Origin: Pyronema omphalodes
Taxonomy: Eukaryota; Ascomycota; Pezizomycetes; Pezizales; Pyronemataceae
Reading direction: 5' to 3'
Assembly: GCA_024516155.1 (NCBI GenBank)
Contig: JAJJXM010000028.1
Span: 186,001 to 250,000 of the forward strand
Length of the DNA: 64,000 bases
The translations under genes and the position numbers were made by a program. Shown piece by piece: positions 1 through 11,129 of the stretch (positions within the stretch are counted from its first letter, which is position 1; every line of letters starts with the position of its first letter). The notes beneath the pieces are model-generated. The model was not told the origin of the DNA. It did no database searches and saw only the letters and a program-made list of their open reading frames with translations.

Positions 1-2500
1 GCCAGCTAGACACTTGCATGCTATTAATAAAGCCCAAATCGGGTTAGTCTGTTTTACAGTAGTTTGATCGGTTGCATCATCAGCCCCAGCCTGGAAAGTG
101 AGGTTTTTGGCGGTAAGCGAGGGGGAACAAAATAAGTTCCAGACTTTGGATCTTATGTTCGATGATCTCATGCTGGTCCAATTGCCGCTGGGTAACAGGG
201 CGCAAGATTCGACTCGTCAACTCGTATCTTACCTTGCCCCTGAACTGTGCCCACGCATCAATTCCGTTTCGATTACCATCTTGATTACAACGGGTCGTAC
301 TTGTGATTTATTTCTTTGATTCACAGCGATTCATAGTACGATTCCACTTCGATTCGCGAGATCCACGTATCGAAAATCAGGCAAACAGAATAAATAATTG
401 TGGGCGTAATATTGGTTGATCTCGAATTGCAAAAGTAGCGTGTTGCATATCGTCATCCCGTTAGCAAAACATAGATTGAAAAATCCTGTTCTGCTCGAGC
501 GAGTATGCTCCCCTTGTATCTCTAGCTTACTCAACCGGGCTCAAAATCTTGATGGCCGGATTTCTCGGAGGGTTGAGGCGGGAAGGCAAGACACGCCGGC
601 CGCTTGGGATCGCAGGTGGGAAATGCGGGAAATGAATACGGGAAATGTTGAATGGGAATGCGAGTAATCATAGCGATTTGTATCGAAGATGTGGCAACTG
701 TGGATCTGCTGTATTTGTCGAAGTACGTTGCTGTGTTTGTGCCGTGTTTGGGCGTGTTCAGTAGTAGTAGTGGTAGAGGTTGGGATGATCTATGCTGCAC
801 ATACATACACACATCTATGTGCTTGCTAACGCTAAACCCACACCATTGGGTGTTCCTGTCTGTCTGCTGGCGTTCTCTATGTGCATAGATGTCTACGGCA
901 CCGTCGTACATTTTTCTTGCTGCCCTGCTCGCTCGTTCGCTGCTAGACCCACCGGTGTCGTCTGGTCTTCGTTAGCTGTTCCGGCCTGCTTCTCGAGAGT
1001 GTCCCCCACATCTTCCCAAGCCTCACACCAGTCCCGCGTCTGTTGATCGGCTCGGAGCTCCATACAATTGATTGCCCATTATTATGTAAACTGTGCGAGG
1101 GAATCGATCGAGAAAGACCTGGGCTCCTTGAATCATGATACAGTTGGTTGAATGTAAACAAAGTGAAACAAGGACTGCAGAAAAAGAGAATCGGAAAGTG
1201 GAGACTGAGAGTGGAGTTGGAAGGAAGGAAGGAAGGAAGGATTGAAGCAAGACAAAGCGAATAGAACAGTTAGGAAAACAGAAAGCAATATACAAGAAAG
1301 AAAAAAGGATAAAAACAGGAAGACAAGATGAATAAATAAAGAACGAAAGAAACAAAGAACTGAATTGGAGAGATTAAAATCGAAATAAATTCAAAACTTA
1401 ACCAACTCTGATCAATGAGTAGTAGTGGTAGTGGTAGTAGTATCTTGCAAGCCCTACCGATCTATTCTTCTTCTCCTTCTCCTTCTTCTTCTTCTTTCCT
1501 CTTGATCCTGCTCAAGTGTGAGTCCACCCACCTTGTCATCAAATCCGACAGGTCCCCCGACAACCACCCCAAAGGCGGCTCCTCCAAGACAGTCCCGTCC
1601 GTGTATAGCGCCGTGGGCCCTAGACGACATCATACGCCACCCAGCCCAGCACCCCCGGGACCCCAACCAAGGGCACCAAGACGACGAAACTGAACGAGCC
1701 CAACTATTGAGGAGCCTGAACGACTCCAACTACTCAACGAGCCCTACTACGAACGATAGCCCAACTGAATACCTCCCTCCTCGGTATACTGTCAGGAGCA
1801 CGCAAACATCAACGATTTCCACGTCCAACAAAGCCCACGAGAACATTTACCCATAGACAACCGTCGGATACCCTACCTTACCTGTCTTCCTACCTACTAC
1901 CTACCTATCTACTACCAACTATACTTACTACCAACTACCAACTACCAACTACTTACCACCTACTACCTACTACCTACTACCTACTACCTACTACCTACTA
2001 CCTACCACATACCACATACCTACCTACCTACACACACGAGTGCCGTGGCATCGACGTCCAAAGCGCTACCAACTGCCAAAGAATACTCCCTCCCACCCCC
2101 CTCCGCTACACCACCCCCCCCCCCCCCCCCCCATCGCTACCACAACCACCGTCACTACCAACCATCCCACCACTCCCGATACTGGTCCCGCTGCACGCCC
2201 GGTTTGCTGGCAACTGGTGGACAATTCACGCCAAAGGCGGCCAACAACGCTTAATCGAACGAACCCCAGAGACAAAGACAGCTTGAACTGTCGACCATGA
2301 TCAGCGTGTATCGGTTTTGCGAATCACCTTATCACTGACAAGAATTTTCTACCGTCGGTAGCTACAACTGAAGTACACCACATCGCCGAGCCCTAGAATA
2401 TACCCACTCACCCCCCTTCACTGCAAGGCATCACATCAATCGATCCATAACTTTCGTATTTGTGTATAGGTATATATAGAACTTATATACACTTATATAC
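1..2500. other. Upstream intergenic region of the phosphatase gene
   Basis: No gene is recognised here; the open frames are short and show no domain signature. The stretch holds a GGAA tract (about 1219-1240), a CT-rich run (1466-1500), a CTAC-rich tandem repeat (about 1890-2028) and a run of 19 C (2114-2132). A TATA-like stretch lies at about 2468-2492, just before the phosphatase start, so the last few hundred bases are probably promoter and 5' leader of that gene. The leader length cannot be determined from sequence alone. Confidence 0.6.
1890..2028. repeat. CTAC-type degenerate tandem repeat
   Basis: Imperfect tandem repeats built from CTAC, CTACTAC and CAACTAC units. The most regular part is about 1960-2005, where CTACTAC repeats with a 7-bp period. 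The tract lies 470-610 bp upstream of the phosphatase start. It is low-complexity DNA with no coding signal. Confidence 0.8.
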
Positions 2501-5500
2501 ATGCCATCACTGGTTGGATCTCCTGAATTAAACGTCATGTCGGGCTTAACTGCATCACCAAGAAAATCAAACACCACCGAACCCCCAAGTCACAACTCTC
2601 ACTCCCAGGTCCGCCAATTCCACACGGAACCCACCCCCTCCCAGCAACAGCCGACTTTCGACTTTCCGTCGCCACAGATAGCGTTGTCTACCGCTACCGA
2701 AACACCAGCAGAAAACCCCTCTGCAGCCGGGGGATATTTTAACTTCGTGAACGATGACCCTGGACTAGGCAATCATTCAACAAAGAATTGGTCTCCAGCA
2801 AGTTCATCGATTCGTTCAGCAGCTGCCAGATCACCACTTCCGGTGCTTGTCGATAACCCAACAACTCCTTTTCAGATACAGACGGAGGTTCTAGCGCGGA
2901 AGTTACAACGGAGGGATGCCCCGCGTCTAGATCTCGGCTCCCTAAGAAGTAGTCATACGACAGCTTTTGCACCCACAAGTAACGCTGTACCTAACGTGGG
3001 TACTTTATCCCCTCAAGCAAATGACTACTTTTCTGCCGTCAGAGATTCCTCTCCTGACAGAATCGACATCGGGGATAATGACCCTTGGCCACCATTATCC
3101 GCGCCTCCTTCCTTACGAGCTACTCCCGCACTGCCGTCTCCTATATCGATGAAACTACCTGCTGCGAGATCAATGACACTACCGGTTCCTGCGAAGGACA
3201 GTAACGCAAATATGATTGAGCCAGCTCAATTATCAAAGTTAATTGCCCAGCATAACACGGATAGCTTATTACTGCTAGATGTACGGACATACAAGAACTA
3301 TTCCGAAGCAAGAATCAACTCAGCGGTCAACTTATGTATTCCTACGACGTTACTTAAGAGACCTTCCTTCAATGTTACAAAGTTGTCGGAGACCTTTGCA
3401 AACAACCAGGACAAAGAGAGATTTGGTCAATGGAAGAAGATGAAGTTTATCGTCGTATATGACGCAGATTCGAGTAATCTAAATGATTCCTCAGCATTAA
3501 CGGCGTTACATACGTTGAATAAGTTTTCAAGAGAAGGATGGGATGGTTCACCGTACATATTGAAGGGTGGGTGTTCCGGTGCTTCTACTATCTCGTGATG
3601 AGACTAACGATGTGCTTCTAGGTGGTTTCTCGGGCTTTTCGGCAATGTTCGACAACCAGGTTGATCGAACCCCACCACCGAAAGCTACAACTCCAGTCAA
3701 GGGAGGTTTATCATTAAACGGAGCTTCAGGACCAGAAAAGGTTACCGGAGGTGTCTTCAACTGTCCTTTGCCACAGTCACAATCGGTGGTAAATCCGTTC
3801 TTCGCAAATATCCGACAAAACATGGACCTTATCGATGGAGTTGGAGAGATTCCAATTCAAGTACCAACAACTATGAGCCATAAGAACCTATCTCAGCTGC
3901 CAGCTTGGTTAAATGAAGTCGCATGTAAAGAAGGTGGATCTAAGGTCGTCGCCGATAGATTCCTGAAGATTGAGCAGGCCGAACAAAGAAGAATGCAAGA
4001 TGCATTGAATGTCTCAGTTGTCTACGATTCCCCAACTTCTGCAACTGTTAAGCCACATACTTTGGCAGGTGTGGAGAAGGGTAATAAAAATAGATATAAT
4101 AATATTTGGCCCTACAATCATTCAAGAGTTAAACTACAGGAATATCCTATGGAGGAATGCGATTATGTAAACGCTTCTCATATCTCGGTACCTCACAGCC
4201 AGAAACGTTACATTGCATCTCAGGCACCGTTGCCAAGTACCTTCCGGGTAAGTCTTCCCTTATGTTTACTCAGTGACCTGCAGTCTGCATCACCTGTCAC
4301 AATAATAACCCCTACTAACACCTATTAGGATTTTTGGTCCATGATCTGGGAACAAGATGTGCGAGTAATTGTGATGCTTACAGCGGAGAGCGAAGGCGGT
4401 CGACTAAAATCCCACAACTACTGGAACACCGACCAATACGGATCACTAAAGCTAACCCGAATCCAAGAGCGCAAGGTGTCCCTTGAGCCCCCTGCACTGA
4501 AAGCCAGTCCAAAACGGCGCTCAGTCAGTTGCTCCAGCAGCCAAGTCGCCAACGACATTCCCTACATCACAGTCCGTAAATTTACACTGGAACATACCGG
4601 CTGTCCATTTATGCCAATGAGGGAGATTACTCAGCTACAATACACTGGCTGGCCTGATCTTGGAGCTCCGGCTCATCCTTCTCATGTTTTGGGATTGGTT
4701 GAACATACTGATGCTGTTGTTCGTGCTTCTTCAACTTCGTCAGAACACCCCTCAAGAAGACCAGTGTTGGTACATTGCTCAGCAGGATGTGGAAGAACAG
4801 GAACTTTCTGTACTGTTGACTCAGTTATCGGGTTGATGAAGCGGCAGATGATGCATAAGCGGATGTTAGCGAAGGCCCCAGGGGCGAACGGCAGCGCATC
4901 CAACAGCGCGGCAAGTTCAGCACACAGCAACTACGCGCCGTCCGTATCGCCCAGTTCTGTAGCACCTGCCACTATCAACGGTTCCTCACAGCCCAGCGGC
5001 TCAGTCAACGGCACAGCCAACGGCTCGGCCAATGGAACCGCCTCAGCACCACTGGCGCATCCAGGCGCAGTCAATGGAGCCCCCGGAATCCTGTCCCCTA
5101 ATGCAACAACCGCAGCATTATCCCAAAATTCTGGTCCCTTCTTCCCCATGACTAGCACGAATCATCTCAACACAGCTGGTACATCAGACTCGCCTTTCTT
5201 CTCTGCAACTCCCGCTCCACAGTCCTCTACTACGCCATTCTTCTCGCCTCCTGGTGTGGCGAATCACCAATCTGCCATTTCTGCTCTACCACCCGTATCT
5301 CAAGGATTCTCACTCAAACTTCCCGGTCATGTCTCTACACCATCTTCCCAGCAGGCTAGCCAGAATAACCAATCTAGTCACTTGCCGGAAACTTCCGACC
5401 ACGGTCTTAATCTAGGAATGGGAATGGGAACCCTAGGTCTGGAGGATGATAGTGATTGGATCGGAAGAGATGATGAGGATCTGGTTTACAAAACAGTCTG

Positions 5501-5630
5501 CGAACTTAGAGATCAGAGAATTAGTATGGTACAGTGTTTACAGCAATACGTTCTTTGTTATGAAACCGTCCTGGAATGGTTGGCGAAGGAGCAAAGTAGT
5601 GGAGAGATGGGAGGGAAGAGGAAAGCATAG
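2501..5630 (+). CDS. Protein tyrosine phosphatase with N-terminal rhodanese/CDC25-like domain
   Basis: Exons are 2501-3566, 3622-4247 and 4329-5630 (997 aa). Both introns (55 and 81 bp) have ACTAAC-type branch points, and splicing restores continuous domains. Residues 1-235 are Ser/Pro-rich and probably disordered. A rhodanese-like domain spans about 240-366; it includes LLLLDVRTY and ends in LKGGFSGF, with no catalytic cysteine, as in MAPK-docking domains of yeast and fungal PTPs. The PTP domain follows: WPD loop with D674, signature HCSAGCGRTGTF with C714, and Q-loop around Q966-Q970 near MVQCLQQY. Between signature and Q-loop lies a low-complexity insertion of about 200 aa rich in Asn, Ser, Gly and Pro. 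By family (S. pombe Pyp1/Pyp2, yeast Ptp2/Ptp3) it should dephosphorylate stress MAP kinases; this role is inferred. Met13 (2537) is an alternative start. Confidence 0.93.
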
Positions 5631-6599
5631 GTTGATAGGAGAGCATAAGATACGAGGAGGAGAGTTATTAGAGGCGTATAGAGGAGAAGAAGTTAATCGG
5701 GTTGGATATAGAGGTGTAGGTGTTTTTTTTTTTTTTTTTTTTTTTTTGGACTTGAGGATTTTTTGGAACTAAAAAGTGTGCATCATCTCTTTTTTTTTTC
5801 TTGGCTTGCTTGTCTTGTCTTGCTTACTTACTTACGCCTGCTTTGGATCTTTACTTGCTTTCTTGCTTGCTTGATTTCTGGCTTGATTGATTGATGGCTT
5901 GCTTAATTGCTCTTGCTCTTGTTTTTTTCCTTTTTGTTGACTTTTACTTTTACTTTTACTTTCTTTTTTTTTTTTTTTGGTCTTACTTTGGAAAGAAAGG
6001 TACCTGTCAAGTTGAAAAAATATGGCATAAAGTAAGGTGCATATGGTGTAAGGGAGTAAAGTATTGAAAGTATTGAAAGTATATATATTATATTATATTT
6101 ATATTTATATTTATATTTATATTTATATTGGTATTGGTATTGGTATTGGTATTGATGTTATATTGATGTTATATTTATATTTATATTTATACTATGTCAA
6201 TGTATGTAGTTAAAGTTGGTTGCTTAAAGTTGCTTTGCTTAAAGTTGCTGAAAGTTGCTTGGCTGGTTGCTTTGCTGGTGGCTTTGCTTTTGCTAGTTGC
6301 ATATAAGGCATGGATGTGGCATTGGGATTGGGATTTAAAGATTGGATGGTATTGGATTTAAGGATGGATGGTATTTGATATTAGGATTAAGGATGGATTT
6401 GAGGATTTAAAGACTGGATAGGATGGGTTTGGATGGGTTTTATGGTCGGTTTATGTTTATGTTGATGTTTATAGTTGGTTGGTTATGTTTATAGTTGGTT
6501 GGTTATGTTTATATTGTTTATGTTTATGGTTATGGATAATTTATATGTTAGATATCGCATTACGTTATTACAGTGTTACAGTGTTACAGTGTTACATTA
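5631..6599. other. Phosphatase 3' region: T-rich and AT-rich low-complexity DNA
   Basis: Contains poly-T runs (about 5721-5747 and 5961-5979), CTTG/CTTA-type short repeats, a TATATT tract with GGTATT units (about 6075-6195) and GGAT-rich DNA. The first few hundred bases probably hold the 3' UTR and polyadenylation region of the phosphatase gene. No gene seen. Confidence 0.6.
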
Positions 6600-7072
6600 C
6601 GTTATTACATTATCATGTTATTACATTATCATGTTATTACATTATCATGTTATTACGTTATCATGTTATTACATTATCATGTTATTACGTTATCATGTTA
6701 TTACATTATCGTGTTATTACGTTATCATGTTATTGCATTATCATGTTATTATATTATCATATTATTACATTATCATGTTATCATGTTATTACATTATCAT
6801 GTTATTACGTTATCATATTATTACATTATCATGTTATTACGTTATCATGTTATTACATTATCATGTTATTACATTATCATGTTATTACATTATCATGTTA
6901 TTACATTATCATGTTATTACATTATCATGTTATTACATTATCATGTTATTACATTATCATGTTATTACATTATCATGTTATTACATTATCATGTTATTAC
7001 ATTATCATGTTATTACATTATCATGTTATTACATTATCATGTTATTACATTATCATGTTATTGCATTATCAT
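6600..7072. repeat. 16-bp minisatellite, about 29 copies
   Basis: Unit ATTACATTATCATGTT. The 5' half (to about 6840) mixes variants such as ACGTT, GTGTT and ATATT forms, while copies from about 6845 to 7060 are essentially identical. Because 16 is not a multiple of 3 and no shift creates a stop, all three forward frames stay open. The long open frames here are artefacts of the repeat and not genes. Confidence 0.95.
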
Positions 7073-7476
7073 ACTATTGAATATGGTGCTTTACTGAATA
7101 TGGTTCTTTAGTTTTATCTTTTCCTGTGTTTTTTTTGGAAGAGTGGAGGGTAGGAAATGAAAATAAATGAAAATAAATGAAAATTATGCATTATCAATTA
7201 TCAATTATGAATTACAAGTCATCAATTATGAATCACCACCAATCACCAATCACCAATCACCAACCACCAATCACATAATACTAACCCCTATATCCACGGC
7301 TTCTGTTCCCCGCTTTTTTTCACTGCCTATCAATATCACTGTACCCTTCCTACCCTTCCTACCCTTCCTACACTTCCAATTCTTGCTACCCTTCCAATTT
7401 TTCCTCGATATCCCCTCGGCGGTAGGCTGGGATGATATATCAAGTAATCTTATCGCCTGGTTATTTATGTTCTTCC

Positions 7477-7553
7477 ATCACTCCCATCACTCCCATCACT
7501 CCCATCACTCCCATCACTCCCATCACTCCCATCACTCCCATCACTCCCATCAC
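7477..7553. repeat. 9-bp tandem repeat CATCACTCC
   Basis: About eight to nine near-perfect copies in a row, ending in degenerate CACTTCTAT copies. The unit is 9 bp, so each frame translates into a three-residue repeat; this explains the repetitive open frames across it. Confidence 0.9.
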
Positions 7554-8508
7554 TTCTATCACTTCCAGCCGTACACAGTACACAGTATCCGCCACCTATC
7601 CTCCTGTTTCCAATAATTTCCCTATTCTTCGCAAACTAGAGAAAGATATTTCAACTTTCATATAACCGACAATGGGGCATTGGGGCTGGTATTTGCTGGT
7701 ATTTGAGGATTGAGGATTGAGGTTATGAGGTTATGAGGTTATGAGGTTATGAGGTTATGATGTGCTTGAACTGCTGTTACTGCTGTTACTTCTAATTACG
7801 TAGGAGGTAGGTAGGTAGGTAGGGAGGTAGGTACTCTTTCTGTTTAGTATCGTTGTTTCTTTTTTTGAGGTTGTATTTTGAGGTTCCATTTTGAAAGGGG
7901 ATGAAGGTTATGAGAAATACGCCTGGATTATTAACTCCTCGTCAATGGTAATTAACCCCTCGTCATGTTCCTTTTCTTATGTTCTCTTTGGAAATATCTA
8001 TCTCATGACAACAAACCCCGTTAAACCCCGTTAAACCCCGTTGCACCCCGTTGAACCCCGTATAACCTGCTTTTCCTCGTTTCCTGCGCCTCCTGCGTTT
8101 CCTGCGCCCCCGCGAGAAACATATATCCCATGCTTCATCCTTCCCACTGAACTTACCTATTCCATTTCGCTAGCCTTCTAAGTCTCCAATAAAGTTCTAC
8201 CCCTCGTAAATCACGATAAGTCGAAAACAAGCTGAAAAAAGAGATGTTTATTCACTTTTACATGCAGAGTTTAAGATACCTCTCTCCCCCTCCACCCCCC
8301 TCCCTACCTCGAAAGAGGTTGTGTACATGGCCTCTAAGCACATACTATCCTGTCTACATGCTGCTAGAGAAGAAGTCTTCTATAGTCTGCATGATGTGGG
8401 ATTTGTAGTAGCTAGTGGCTATGTGGGATGTAGCAGTTGGTTACGCGGGGTGTAGTATTTTGTTCGCTCTGTGCAACGCAACGGGAGCTGGTGGTAAGTA
8501 GGATGTTG

Positions 8509-8640
8509 AGAGGTTGAGGAGTTGAGGAGTTGAGGAGTTGAGAAGTTGAGAAGTTGAGAAGTTGAGAAGTTGAGAAGTTGAGGAGTTGAGAAGTTGAGAA
8601 GTTGAGGAGTTGAGGAGTTGAGAAGTTGAGGAGTTGAGAA
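8509..8640. repeat. 8-bp tandem repeat GTTGAGGA/GTTGAGAA
   Basis: About 16 copies of an 8-bp unit that alternates between two variants, GTTGAGGA and GTTGAGAA, arranged in blocks. The reverse strand gives a short TPQLLNSS-like frame that is purely repeat-derived. Confidence 0.9.
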
Positions 8641-9373
8641 GTTACACTCTAGATCGTCACATAAGTTAGAAACTTTGAAGTTCTTTATGTATCTAGCGAG
8701 CTTCATTAGACCTAGGAACGTTGCAATATGGAAATACAGAGTCCTTAGCATGCTGCTTGATGATTAATGATTAATCACATCGTCTTTCTGCATAATCGAT
8801 CACTCATGATTCATGCTATATCCAACCGAGTCCTGGAAGCCCGGGTATAAATCCACAACTCCACAACCCCTTATTTAGAAACATCAAAAGCAAAAAAAAA
8901 AAGTGGAACCAACTATCTGATACCTATTCTTCCCAGTAGGTACCCTTGTAGCTATAGCCTTTATTTCCTAATCGTGTTGTAGATTAACCATCGCATCAGT
9001 GCATTGTGATTCAGTGGTAATTCGTGAGGTTGGATTTGCAATGGCCTATTGTACTCGTGCCTATATTATTGCCTTCGATTCTTTATTAAAGAAGCAGGGC
9101 TTTAACTGTTATCTATTGTGGTTTCACCTCTTAGATTTTACTTGTATCGATGGTAGATACAAAGTAGCATTTGCTTGGTGTTCATGAAGTGGCACTCGGG
9201 ATGTAGTATAACCCACTCCCTCTTTCGTTTTTTTTTTCAAAAATCTATAAGAAGCTACAAATTCCAACGAACCAGCATATTAGAATATATTCTGTTGCTT
9301 CAGTCTAGTCTAGTTTAATCTAGCCTAGTTCTATCCATTCCAGTTCAGTCCAGCTGTCACAATACCATTCTTC

Positions 9374-9637
9374 CCAATATCCCCAATATCCCCAATATCC
9401 CCAATATCCCCAATATCCCCAATATCCCCAATATCCCCAATATCCCCAATATCCCCAATATCCCCAATATCCCCAATATCCCCAATATCCCCAATATCCC
9501 CAATATCCCCAATATCCCCAATATCCCCAATATCCCCAATATCCCCAATATCCCCAATATCCCCAATATCCCCAATATCCCCAATATCCCCAATATCCCC
9601 AATATCCCCAATATCCCCAATATCCCCAATATCCCCA
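9374..9637. repeat. 9-bp minisatellite CCCCAATAT (TTGGGGATA on minus), about 29 copies
   Basis: A near-perfect array of about 29 copies. The minus strand carries a GGGG run every 9 bases, so it can form successive G-quadruplexes with 5-nt loops. On the minus strand the frames read as WGY or GIL triplet repeats without stops; these are artefacts and not proteins. The 3' flank (9638-9700) holds a second small repeat of ACGAGACTACGATTC type. Confidence 0.95.
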
Positions 9638-9905
9638 CGAGACTATGAGACTACGATTCACGAGACTACGATTCACGAGACTACGATTCACGAGACCACG
9701 ACACAAGACTAAGGGGTAGTTATTCATACTTTCGCTTTTTTTTTTTCAAATGACAAAAACAAAAGTTTGAAAGTTTAGAACTGAAGATATAGGATGATTG
9801 AAGACATGGGAAGAATCGAGATACAGGAAGAAGATATGGGAATGTATGGAAATATGGAAGTATGGGAAGATTTCACTCAGGAGAGGTGAGGTGGGGTGTG
9901 GGGGG

Positions 9906-10050
9906 TATGAAGATATGAATATATGAATATATGAATATATGAAGATATGAAGATATGAAGATATGAAGATATGAAGATATGAAGATATGAAGATATGAAG
10001 ATATGAAGATATGAAGATATGAAGATATGAAGATATGAAGATATGAAGAT
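9906..10050. repeat. 8-bp minisatellite ATGAAGAT/ATGAATAT
   Basis: About 18 copies of an 8-bp unit: a few ATGAATAT copies, then a homogeneous run of ATGAAGAT. Flanking sequence (9770-9860 and 10060-10150) contains looser GGAAGATAT-type copies, so the array has degenerate edges on both sides. Minus-strand frames read as repeated HIFISSYL and are not real proteins. Confidence 0.93.
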
Positions 10051-10941
10051 ATGGGAAGCCACGAGAAGGTATGGGAATATGAGAAGGTATGGGAAGATAT
10101 AGAAAGATACAGGAAGACACGGAAGACACGAGAAGATATTCGGAGATCTCGGAATATTCCACTCAGGGGAGGGGAAGCGGGGTGTGGGGGGTGGGTGGTG
10201 GGGTATGCCGGAGGGACAGGGGTATAAAAATATGACGATATAACGATATCATATATAATCACAAGTATGCAAAGTTCATGGTGTAGTGTATGAAGCCAGA
10301 TATAATTCAAACAAAAACAAAGACGAATACCTCATGCCTCATGAATCATGCTTCATAACCAAATCCAACCAAAAGCCAAGCTATCAAGTCACCCAGTCAC
10401 CCAGTCACCCACCCACCCACCAAGCCATCAAGTCACCAAGTCACCTAACCAGCAAGTCACCCAACCAGCAAGCTATCACACATCAAATATTATATAATTT
10501 ATATTACATTACATTACAGCCATTAACCATCAACCATCAACCATTAACCATTCCAATCCGGGGGGGGGGGGGGGGGGTGAGGGTGATACATCTAGTTAAG
10601 TTTAGTTTAAACACATACGGTTTCATAATTTACATCACGATCATACAATAAGCAAAGGAAAAACAAGAGCAAGAGCAAAACCAACAAAAAAAAAGAACTT
10701 AGAGAAACAAGAGTAAATAAAAGATAGTAAAAAGATAAAGGGGAAAAAATAGAAGAAACAGGGGGGAGGGAAAATAAAAAGAAAAAAGAAAACGCCATGA
10801 TAAAGCATGAAGCAAAGCCCGACTTGACCTAGCAAAAAAAGGAAATCCAGCACAGCTAAACTTTCTAGAACTTTATAGAAAAAAAGTCTAAACTTAAAGT
10901 AACAGCTTCGGCATTCGTAGACCCGTAGTATGGTAAGGTTA

Positions 10942-10972
<31 letters not shown>

Positions 10973-11129
10973 CCAAGAAATCAAATCAAAACAAAAACAA
11001 AAATGAAAATGAAACCTAAACCCAAACCCAAACGTAAACGTAAACCAGAACCTAAACCTTCTAACAATTATATCTTACAAATCCTCAATCTCAATCTTCC
11101 TACCCCCCAGTCCAGCTGAGTAAGCAACC
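10051..11129. other. Intergenic region downstream of the GPHR gene
   Basis: No gene recognised. It contains AAGTCACC/CAGTCACC repeats (about 10390-10460), a run of 18 G (10560-10577), A-rich DNA (10640-10790), a run of A (10950-10972) and AAACCC/AAACGT-type repeats (10980-11060). The part nearest 11129 is expected to be the 3' UTR of the minus-strand gene that ends at 11130. Confidence 0.55.

Larger units (their letters stand above)
7073..9373. other. Intergenic region with short tandem arrays
   Basis: No gene recognised. It holds several separate arrays: AATCACC-type copies (about 7230-7275), an 8-bp GAGGTTAT array (about 7718-7760), a GTAGGTAG tract (about 7803-7835), AACCCCGTT-type repeats (about 8010-8060) and the two arrays listed separately at 7477 and 8509. 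A 62-codon open frame at 8999-9187 has no recognisable similarity and is not called. Confidence 0.6.

Noticed and set aside
6475..7111. Three overlapping frames of more than 170 codons
   Set aside because: All arise from the stop-free 16-bp repeat; three open frames at once is not a coding signature.
9320..9727. 135-codon frame of Trp-Gly-Tyr repeats and 93-codon frame of Gly-Ile-Leu repeats
   Set aside because: Both are frames of the same TTGGGGATA array; the open length follows from unit size and lack of stops.
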